A stretch of DNA of 35,057 bases, from NCBI GenBank assembly GCA_913042895.1, contig CAJWMQ010000011.1, positions 1-35,057 on the forward strand, written 5' to 3'. Position 1 is the stretch's first letter. Each line of letters begins with the position of its first letter. The position numbers and the translations under genes were made by a program. Origin of the DNA: an uncultured Verrucomicrobiales bacterium. Its GTDB lineage: Bacteria; Verrucomicrobiota; Verrucomicrobiia; Limisphaerales; UBA1100. Shown in pieces: positions 29,360 through 35,057 of the stretch. The notes under the pieces are model-generated. The model did no database searches and was not told the DNA's origin. It saw only the letters and a program-made list of their open reading frames with translations.

Positions 29360-29842
29360 TCAATGAAGCGGCAGCTCAATGCCCTCGATGCTTAGTAGGC
29401 GGATCTTCCATTTCATACCGCCGGAAAAGCCTGTAAGACTGCCGTTGGCCCCTATCACCCGGTGGCAGGGGACAATCAACGGAATCGGGTTGGCTCCGCA
29501 TGCCCCGCCAACAGCGCGCGCCGCCTTGGGTTGATTGAGCTGATGGGCGAGTTCGCCATAGGTCTGTACCGTGCCGCCGGGAATGGCCAACAGCAGATTC
29601 CAAACCGCTTGCCGAAATGCCGTGCCGGCGGAGAGATCGAGCGGCGGTAATGTGCGCGGGGTTTTGCCCTGCAACATCGTGTGCAATGCCGAGGTCGTTT
29701 GGCGCAGCCACTTGGCGGGTGGATCAATGGCGTCCGCCACCGGGGTCGCCTTGGCCCGGGGAAACTGAAGCCGCGCCAGACCGGTCTCGGTGAACTGCGC
29801 GCGAAACGGTCCCAGCTCGGATTCAATGAGGGCGGATTTCAA
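29360..29842 (-). CDS. ogt: Methylated-DNA--protein-cysteine methyltransferase
   Basis: 160 residues. Removes alkyl groups from O6-methylguanine by suicide transfer to C126 in the signature PLIVPCHRVIGANGSLTGFS. The helix-turn-helix part is FRQAVWNLLLAIPGGTVQTYGELA, and RAVGGACGANPIP carries the conserved Asn of the hinge. The N-terminal ribonuclease-like domain is short (residues 1-70), as in Ogt, and there is no AdaA metal-binding or AraC domain. It sits between the small coiled-coil gene and ileS on the same strand. Confidence 0.95.
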   Translation of the reverse strand: MKSALIESELGPFRAQFTETGLARLQFPRAKATPVADAIDPPAKWLRQTTSALHTMLQGKTPRTLPPLDLSAGTAFRQAVWNLLLAIPGGTVQTYGELAHQLNQPKAARAVGGACGANPIPLIVPCHRVIGANGSLTGFSGGMKWKIRLLSIEGIELPLH

Positions 29843-29887
29843 GGCACCAAGCTATCGCGCGGTCAACGAGCCGCAAGCCAAACCGGT

Positions 29888-30370
29888 TTACAACTGCGGA
29901 ATGAGCAGGCTGAGAATGCTCCAGAGCACGGCGATGAGCACGAGCGTGAGGAGGATGAAACGGTTGCGCGCCACGCGCGTTTCCTTGCGTAGGGCGGTGT
30001 AGCCGTGGTTGCGCCCGGCCGCGAGATAGGTCACCAGCTTCTCATTGGGCGTCGGCTCCGGCGCCGTGTCCGGTTTCTTCAAACGCTGCCACCATCCATA
30101 CAGATCAAACTTCCGCACACCCTGGTCATTATATAGGCGAGGGGAATCGGGCTCGGGCGGAAATAATCCGGCGGGGGTCGAATCGTTAGAGAGGATGGGA
30201 TCCTTCGGCAGCGGCGAAGTTTCCTCCAGCTTGGTGCGGATCTCCGTAGCGTTGCGGGAGGTGGAGACGTGTTCGAGATCGGAAATCTGCTGTTCCAGCC
30301 GCTGGATTTGAGAATTCAATTCCCGCGCCCGCGACTTCATCACATCGGATTTGCCCCCAAACCACCCCAT
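29888..30370 (-). CDS. Coiled-coil, C-terminally membrane-anchored protein of unknown function
   Basis: 160 residues, family not recognised. After MGWFGGKSD comes a short coiled coil (ARELNSQIQRLEQQISDLEH), then a proline-rich, probably disordered linker (about 45-110), a basic stretch (ALRKETRVARNRF), and one C-terminal membrane helix FILLTLVLIAVLWSILSLLI followed by only PQL. This is the layout of a tail-anchored inner-membrane protein with most of its mass in the cytoplasm. Its start is 6 nt after the stop of the preceding gene, which has the same architecture, so the two are almost certainly one transcript and may work together. Confidence 0.75.
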   Translation of the reverse strand: MGWFGGKSDVMKSRARELNSQIQRLEQQISDLEHVSTSRNATEIRTKLEETSPLPKDPILSNDSTPAGLFPPEPDSPRLYNDQGVRKFDLYGWWQRLKKPDTAPEPTPNEKLVTYLAAGRNHGYTALRKETRVARNRFILLTLVLIAVLWSILSLLIPQL

Positions 30371-30376
30371 GAACCC

Positions 30377-31018
30377 CTAACCTTTCATCAACAGGACTGC
30401 GAGGATCCCGGCGCCAATCAATAACACGGGCCAAGTAAGCGCCAATCCCCAAAGACACATTTGGCCGAAAGACCGCGGCATGGACATGCCGCCCGAACCG
30501 GTGGCAGCCGGTGCTGAAAACACGCCAGCTTCCTCATCGCTTTCGCCGTTGAGTAGAGTCCATTTCAGGCGGGCTGAATTTAACTCCATGCGGGCGTTTT
30601 CGATGGTGGTAAGATTTCGGGTGAGCAGCACCTTCCATTGTTCGTCGTGCGTGTCCACTTCCTCTAAGGTTTCCACCTTGCTCATGGCATCACGCAAATC
30701 TTCAATGGTGCGGGCCATTTGCTCGGCATCGCGTTGGGTATCCATGTGCGCTTCCTCCATGAGGCCGAGGCTGCGCGTCAGCTCATGCATCATCTCCTCT
30801 CGGCCGGTTTGAAATTCCGAGAAGCGTCGGCGCGAATCCTCCACGGTTGCCTTCTCGCGTTCGAGCTTCTCGCGGGCACGATTCAGCTCGGCCAACTTCG
30901 TTTGTAATGAAGTGGCTTGGTGATCCAATTCCTCCCGGTCATCCGACATCACAGTTGTGCGCTTGGTGGTGACGGGAAAATCCTCCTCCAGTAAATCCGG
31001 CTCATCGAACGCAGCCAT
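30377..31018 (-). CDS. Long coiled-coil, tail-anchored protein of unknown function
   Basis: 213 residues, not recognised. An acidic N-terminus (FDEPDLLEEDFP) is followed by a long heptad-rich coiled coil from about 28 to 165 (LQTKLAELNRAREKLEREKA, EQMARTIEDLRDAMSKVETL), a Gly/Ser-rich hinge (SAPAATGSGGMSMPRSFG) and a C-terminal membrane helix LALTWPVLLIGAGILAVLLM ending KG. It looks like an elongated cytoplasmic rod held at the membrane by its tail. A second Met at residue 24 is a possible alternative start. It precedes the 160-residue tail-anchored gene by 6 nt. Confidence 0.75.
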   Translation of the reverse strand: MAAFDEPDLLEEDFPVTTKRTTVMSDDREELDHQATSLQTKLAELNRAREKLEREKATVEDSRRRFSEFQTGREEMMHELTRSLGLMEEAHMDTQRDAEQMARTIEDLRDAMSKVETLEEVDTHDEQWKVLLTRNLTTIENARMELNSARLKWTLLNGESDEEAGVFSAPAATGSGGMSMPRSFGQMCLWGLALTWPVLLIGAGILAVLLMKG

Positions 31019-31076
31019 GGCAAAAACGCTAAAACGCCGAACAGTAAAAGTAAAGCACAGGTTGGGGTGTGCCGCT

Positions 31077-31098
31077 AAAAAGGCCCCAACGGGTGGGG
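31077..31098 (-). terminator. Intrinsic terminator after the ABC permease
   Basis: On the minus strand CCCCA (31098-31094) pairs with TGGGG (31088-31084) around a 5-nt loop; after two C, five T residues follow (31081-31077). It starts directly after the permease stop codon and separates the ABC operon from the coiled-coil genes. Confidence 0.7.
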
Positions 31099-33999
31099 TT
31101 AATGCTCATAATTCCGAGCGCGCTGTAGGCCATAAGCCAACGGGCCGAAGCCGACTCCCAGCGAGAAGACGAGGAACATGCCGATGTAAATGGCCTGCTG
31201 GGTTTCATCCGCGCGGCCGAAAATTTGCCAGGGCGATCCAAAGGGCGACCCGATTCCGAGCATCATCACGGCCATGCCGATGTACACAAAGCTCACCACC
31301 AAACAAAACGTGCCGCCGAAGCCAGAGACAATTTTACTAGGGTTATCCTCCTTGAGATCCGGGTACATCACGCCCATGCCCATGGCGAGGCCGTTCAGGG
31401 CCAGAGCCATCACGGAGATGCCGCCGCAGAAAAACACTTTTTGGGCTGTCGGCAAATGCAGCATGTTGCTCGAAAGCCAAATGAGCGGAATGGAAATCGC
31501 CAGCGAAATGACGGTGGCTAGCATGAACTTCACGCCGACCACGCGGTTTAATCCAAGTGGGGAGAGGCCGACGATCCAGAGGCGTTTGCCTTCCAGCGAA
31601 AACTGCGGGTAGACGAAACGCGTGGTCAACGTGGCGAGGTTCAGCGCGCACGCAGCGAGGTTCATGAAACTGACGAGCTTGGAAAAATAATCGCCACCAA
31701 ACCGGCCTCCCGAAAACAGCGAGGTGAATTGCTCCGTGAAAAACCGGAGGTTCAAAATGTAAATGCCGAGAATACCAAAGAGGATGAGCGATTGGCCCCA
31801 CTGCGCGGTATCGCGCCAGAAGATGCGGATATCCTTGAGCACAACGGCGCGCACATCCGGTGAGAGGAAGGGCACGCGTTGCAGGGTGCTGTCCAGAAAG
31901 CCGGGGGCAAAATCGAAGTCCTTGCGTTTTTCCAGTTGCGCGCGATACCAGGCTTGAAAGCGGATGGTCAACGAGGTTTGCCAGATCACACTGATGATTT
32001 GTGCCAGAGCCGTTAAAAGAATGATCCACGCGCCGGTTCCAATTAGCGAGAGATGTTGCAAGGGGGCTTCGCCGCCGAACGAAGTGAGCCATTGGTTGGA
32101 TTGGAGGAGGAACACGCCCAGCAATCCCAGAATGCTGCTAGCCGTCAGCAAATGGGCGCTGCGGGAATTCAGCACCCACGAGACCACGGCGAGCAACGGA
32201 ATGAGCCCCAGCCAAATGGGGCCAAGGGCGGAGACGGATTTATCGGCCGGCGCGTCGGCTTCGTTCACGGGGGCCAGTCTGGTGAGCTGCCAATGGTTGA
32301 GGTCGGTTTCCGGTAGGTCGGTGTCGGGTTGCTGCCAAAGTTCCTGGGCGGTGGAGCCGCGGATGTGCTCAGTAAAATTGGTGCTGGTGAAAGTGAGGCG
32401 CAGATGGCTGGTGTCTTCGCGGATTAATGCGCCTTCAAAGTAATTACCGTGATCGGTGACATTAAATGTTTCTCCGGTTAGCTCATCGTTTTCATCTACC
32501 TTTTCCACTTCGCGGCGGAAATAAAGTCGATAGGTAGCATCGGCCTTAGGTTGAGTGTCGCTGGCTGGAATCAAAAGATGAGTGGTGTGAACGGTGGGGC
32601 GCGGGGTGTTGTGCAGGCTCTGCACCTGCAGGGCTGGCGCATCGGGCATCAACACCGCCTCCGGTTCGGCGGCAAACTCCGCGGCCGGGCCTCGTAGATG
32701 GTTGCGGCCCCGGACAAGGTCCAAGCCGGATAGGGTGGAACGTAAATTGGCATTGATGAGATACTCCAAGTCCGGCCCCAGCTGCTGCATCTCTCCTGAG
32801 GCACTACGTTCGTAGAGGAGGCGCAGGCTGGGTTTTAAGGCGTATAAGCCATCCTGCACCAGTCGTGGTTCCAATTGCGCCACCTTGTTCGTAGTCCAAC
32901 GACCGAGATCAATGGAGGCGATGTCCGGAGATTTTTTCTGGGCCGCATAGTTTTCGGCCAAAGGCGCGAATTCGTCATGCCAGAAATCCTTGATGCTACT
33001 GAGATTGACCAGAGGCAGGAACCACGCGAGCAGGATGATTTGCGCGCACAGCCGAGGGGTGAAGGACATGGCCTGACTCCAATCCCCGGTCAGACTGCCT
33101 CGGCTGAGCGTGGCGGATAGGGACTGGTAAAAGGTTTTGCCAGTGCTGGTGAATCCGAGAAAGCCGAAGAACAGGACATTGGCTGTGAGCACACCGATGA
33201 AAAACTGCGCCAGTGTGCGTGCGCCATCCACCCAGTTGGTGAGCGTACTGGAGAGCCAGTAGCTGGGCAGGAAAGGGAACTGCGCGAATTGGGTCTTGGC
33301 CAGTAACCGGTCGGTGAGATCCAGCACACGCGTTTCCAGGGTTTGTTCAGTTGCCGCTTCAGGTTGGAGGTACACCTTCACCATGTACACGATTGCCAGC
33401 AGCAAGAGCACGGCGGTGGTTTGAAATAAACTGCGGTCGAGATAACGAGCCATGAACACCGCAATCCAGCAGCCGAAGACCGCGGGCAGGATGATAAATA
33501 ACGCCACCAAAAACGGCGTGATCAAATAAAAGCCCAGCGCCGCCTTTTGGTGAATGCCATAGGCGACCACCAATGGCGCAATCAGCAGGAGGAAGGCCCA
33601 TGAAGCTACCACGGTGGTTTCCACCAACTTCCATTGAAAGATGTGGTTGGCCGAGAAAGGGAGGGTTTGCAGAAAACGCGTTTCCTGATTTCGAAACATG
33701 TTGGTGTAGCCAACCACCACATTGGAAAAAAGCAGCAGCATGAAGAGCATGGCAAAGAGCAGGAACACCAGATGCTCAATCAACAGGTCGCCCAGCCCGG
33801 GAAATTTGGAGACATAACGCAGGCCCGCCCAAAACAAGCCGGAGGCGATGAGCGGATAAAAGATCAGAAACACTGCCACCATGAACGACAATGTGCCCGA
33901 GCGCGAACCGGCCTGTGCGACGCGGCGCCACGCCTGAAGCAGGTTTACTTTTAGCAACAGCAGGAACGGCGACGGAAATCGCTGGGAGGAATCGCTCAT
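31099..33999 (-). CDS. Large ABC-2 type exporter permease
   Basis: 966 residues. About six membrane helices at the N-terminus (FMVAVFLIFYPLIASGLFWA, LVFLLFAMLFMLLLFSNVVV, WAFLLLIAPLVVAYG, LITPFLVALFIILPAVFGCW, TTAVLLLLAIVYMV and one near FFIGVLTANVLFFGFLG) are followed by a large soluble region (~340-610). A second set of helices runs from about 620 to the end (LGLIPLLAVVSWVL, WIILLTALAQIISVIW, LILFGILGIYIL, MLATVISLAISIPLIW, SVMALALNGLAMGMGVMYP). The PTAQKVFFCGG and MYPDLKEDNPSKIVSGFGG segments resemble ABC-2 family permeases. Translation is coupled to the upstream ATPase (TGATG at 34001-33997). The substrate is unknown; the soluble insert between the two halves is unusual and may face the periplasm. 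Confidence 0.8.
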   Translation of the reverse strand: MSDSSQRFPSPFLLLLKVNLLQAWRRVAQAGSRSGTLSFMVAVFLIFYPLIASGLFWAGLRYVSKFPGLGDLLIEHLVFLLFAMLFMLLLFSNVVVGYTNMFRNQETRFLQTLPFSANHIFQWKLVETTVVASWAFLLLIAPLVVAYGIHQKAALGFYLITPFLVALFIILPAVFGCWIAVFMARYLDRSLFQTTAVLLLLAIVYMVKVYLQPEAATEQTLETRVLDLTDRLLAKTQFAQFPFLPSYWLSSTLTNWVDGARTLAQFFIGVLTANVLFFGFLGFTSTGKTFYQSLSATLSRGSLTGDWSQAMSFTPRLCAQIILLAWFLPLVNLSSIKDFWHDEFAPLAENYAAQKKSPDIASIDLGRWTTNKVAQLEPRLVQDGLYALKPSLRLLYERSASGEMQQLGPDLEYLINANLRSTLSGLDLVRGRNHLRGPAAEFAAEPEAVLMPDAPALQVQSLHNTPRPTVHTTHLLIPASDTQPKADATYRLYFRREVEKVDENDELTGETFNVTDHGNYFEGALIREDTSHLRLTFTSTNFTEHIRGSTAQELWQQPDTDLPETDLNHWQLTRLAPVNEADAPADKSVSALGPIWLGLIPLLAVVSWVLNSRSAHLLTASSILGLLGVFLLQSNQWLTSFGGEAPLQHLSLIGTGAWIILLTALAQIISVIWQTSLTIRFQAWYRAQLEKRKDFDFAPGFLDSTLQRVPFLSPDVRAVVLKDIRIFWRDTAQWGQSLILFGILGIYILNLRFFTEQFTSLFSGGRFGGDYFSKLVSFMNLAACALNLATLTTRFVYPQFSLEGKRLWIVGLSPLGLNRVVGVKFMLATVISLAISIPLIWLSSNMLHLPTAQKVFFCGGISVMALALNGLAMGMGVMYPDLKEDNPSKIVSGFGGTFCLVVSFVYIGMAVMMLGIGSPFGSPWQIFGRADETQQAIYIGMFLVFSLGVGFGPLAYGLQRARNYEH

Positions 34000-34763
34000 C
34001 AGCCTTGATGCAGTTGGCGTTGTACGGCCACGTCGGATTCTTCCCGCGTCAGGGCGAGGAAGGTTGCCTCCAGCTCGGCATTGCCCTCGCCGCCTAGATT
34101 ATGCAGTTCCTCCTCGGTGCCCACGGCTACCAGCTTGCCCATGTGCACAATCCCAATGCGATCGGCTACTTCCTCTGCCACGCTCAGCTGGTGTGTGGAG
34201 AGAAACACGGTCATCCCTTGCGCCGCACGTTCCTTGAGTACTTCCTTGAGAATATATTGGTGATGCGGATCTAGGCCCACCATCGGTTCATCTAACACAA
34301 AGACCTCGGGGTTGTGCATTAACGCCGAGACAATCGCGATGCGTTGGCGTGTGCCGTGCGAAAGGCTTTCGATGCTCTTACGCAGGTACGGCTCTAGCGA
34401 AAAGCGGGGGATGAGATCGCGCGTGCGTGTCTCGATGTCCTGCTCGTTCATGTGAAAGAGCTGGCCGGTGAACCGGAGGAATTCCCACGGCGTAAGCTTA
34501 TCGTACAGGAATGGAAAGTCCGGCACATAGGCGAGGCGCTTACGCACCTCAATGGGCTCGGCTTGCACGTCGTATCCGCACACCTTGGCGGTGCCGGTGG
34601 TGGGGGCAATGAGGCCGACCAGCATCTTGATGGTGGTGGTTTTGCCGGCTCCATTGGCGCCGAGAAGGCAAAAAACCTCGCCGGAATCGACCGCAAGGTC
34701 GAGCCCGCGAAGAGCCACGTGGTCTCCATAATGCTTCACCAGGCCTTGTGCCTGTAAGATCAT
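33999..34763 (-). CDS. ABC transporter ATP-binding protein
   Basis: 254 residues. Walker A is GANGAGKTT (K41, T42), the signature is L134-SHGT in ESLSHGTRQRIAI, and Walker B V154-FVLDEP160 is followed by MVGLDP and the switch histidine in FLSTHQL. The Q-loop region (YVPDFPFLYDKLTPWEFLRF) and the SHGT signature fit the ABC-2/DRA family, which powers exporters. It energises the permease encoded immediately downstream. Shine-Dalgarno AAGGAG (34775-34770 on the minus strand) stands 6 nt before the ATG. Confidence 0.95.
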   Translation of the reverse strand: MILQAQGLVKHYGDHVALRGLDLAVDSGEVFCLLGANGAGKTTTIKMLVGLIAPTTGTAKVCGYDVQAEPIEVRKRLAYVPDFPFLYDKLTPWEFLRFTGQLFHMNEQDIETRTRDLIPRFSLEPYLRKSIESLSHGTRQRIAIVSALMHNPEVFVLDEPMVGLDPHHQYILKEVLKERAAQGMTVFLSTHQLSVAEEVADRIGIVHMGKLVAVGTEEELHNLGGEGNAELEATFLALTREESDVAVQRQLHQG

Positions 34764-34794
34764 TGCGCGCTCCTTACCCCCATCAACTCATCGC

Positions 34795-34822
34795 ATCATA
34801 AGGATTGCATCCGTTCTGTCCA
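34795..34822 (-). promoter_or_regulatory. Promoter candidate for the ABC exporter genes
   Basis: On the minus strand TGGACA (34822-34817), 16 nt, TATGAT (34800-34795). The predicted start near 34788 gives a ~25-nt leader holding the AAGGAG ribosome site. Confidence 0.5.
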
Positions 34823-34900
34823 TGCCAAACGCACGGCGTTAGCGTTTGAAACCTTCAAGGTGCAGTCAAATGCGCCATGGTCGCCTCGGTAAAGTCTTAG

Positions 34901-34937
34901 AAAAGCAGTGTCGGTTTAGTGCAGCCACAAAACCGAC
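34901..34937 (-). terminator. Terminator candidate of the gene at the right edge
   Basis: GTCGGTTT and AAACCGAC (34937-34930 and 34917-34910 on the minus strand) form a perfect 8-bp stem. A GTG/CAC inner stem and 4-nt loop follow after one mismatch. A TTTT run stands at 34904-34901, 5 nt beyond the stem. It lies 35 nt after the stop of the partial gene. Confidence 0.55.
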
Positions 34938-34971
34938 GACACGCTACGCTAAAGCGACTAAAACTAGCTGC

Positions 34972-35057
34972 TTACGGTCCATTTTGGCGCTGCGCTTTGG
35001 AACGACGGTGACGGCGTCTTCCCTTAGCAGCGTAATCTAGAGTAATCTCGCCCCATG
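34972..35057 (-). CDS. C-terminal tail of an unidentified gene (5' part outside window)
   Basis: The minus frame is open from the window edge and ends at TAA 34974-34972. The visible 27 residues begin WGEITLDYAA and end in a very basic tail, KGRRRHRRSKAQRQNGP. Basic tails of this kind occur in nucleic-acid-binding proteins, but the family cannot be told from this fragment. The terminator-like hairpin 35 nt downstream supports that this is a real gene end. Confidence 0.5.
   Translation of the reverse strand, partial: WGEITLDYAAKGRRRHRRSKAQRQNGP

Noticed and set aside
34800-35057. Possible tmRNA (ssrA): plus-strand GAAACC...AAGGTGCA and CTAGCTGCTTA, and a minus-strand GGGGC...GATT start, resemble tmRNA pieces
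   Set aside because: There is no acceptor end with TTCGANNCC and CCA, no matching GGGG 5' end on the same strand, and the tag-like codons do not end in a stop. The minus strand reads better as a gene end plus terminator hairpin.

Overview
The window looks like a chromosomal segment of a Gram-negative bacterium of the Planctomycetota-Verrucomicrobiota (PVC) group, most likely Verrucomicrobiota. The reasons are a DUF1549/DUF1553 protein with a C-terminal LamG-like domain, a Tat-exported Gfo/Idh/MocA oxidoreductase, a DUF5069-like protein, lipopolysaccharide heptose and KDO genes, a b558-type succinate dehydrogenase, and an integrase-like N-terminus of a type I associate with Verrucomicrobiota. 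These are judgements from sequence reading and memory of families; no database search was run.

Layout. 1-5006 (minus): leuB, yjbQ and a GH18 glycosidase in one-base-overlapping translational coupling, followed by a large DUF1549/DUF1553 gene that leaves the left edge. 5393-7090 (minus): a secreted beta-lactamase-fold serine hydrolase and a Sel1-repeat protein. 7217-9273 (plus): a DUF3298-type exported protein and a single small DUF5069-like gene with its own promoter and a very clear intrinsic terminator. 9276-10553 (minus): a PLP aminotransferase. 10628-17175 (plus): a tight run of seven genes, thiG, rfaE1, gmhB, kdsB, pyrG, folC and a HAD hydrolase. It links inner-core LPS precursor synthesis (heptose and CMP-KDO) with the CTP supply (PyrG) that KdsB uses. 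17438-20529 (plus): heat-shock pair hsp20-clpB. 20644-24593 (plus): sdhC-sdhA-sdhB. 24641-25933: Tat-exported oxidoreductase. 25937-26616: a decayed HNH endonuclease gene. 26501-30370 and 30377-31018 (minus): two coiled-coil, tail-anchored membrane proteins, ogt and ileS. 31099-34763 (minus): an ABC-2 type exporter (permease and ATPase). 34972-35057 (minus): the C-terminal tail of a gene entering from the right edge.

The most unusual object is at 21417-21870. Between sdhC and the conserved part of sdhA there are three tandem pairs of a 12-bp repeat beginning GTTCCCA, and a 12-bp inverted repeat centred between pairs two and three. These are followed by an ATG-initiated stretch that looks like the N-terminal domain of a tyrosine integrase and reads in frame into succinate dehydrogenase flavoprotein. 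It resembles the attP/int 5' end of a mobile element whose catalytic part has been lost, leaving a DNA-binding-domain/SdhA fusion with candidate binding sites in front of its own start. It may be only a scar, or a domesticated self-regulating enzyme.

Other points of interest are several promoters placed so close to start codons that the transcripts would be leaderless, the HNH pseudogene with two stops and a frameshift, a GmhB-like phosphatase without zinc cysteines, a HAD protein lacking the second catalytic aspartate, and several intergenic hairpins without terminator U-runs. The sdh operon and the HNH remnant are visibly more AT-rich than the genes around them. I saw no rRNA, tRNA or CRISPR array.
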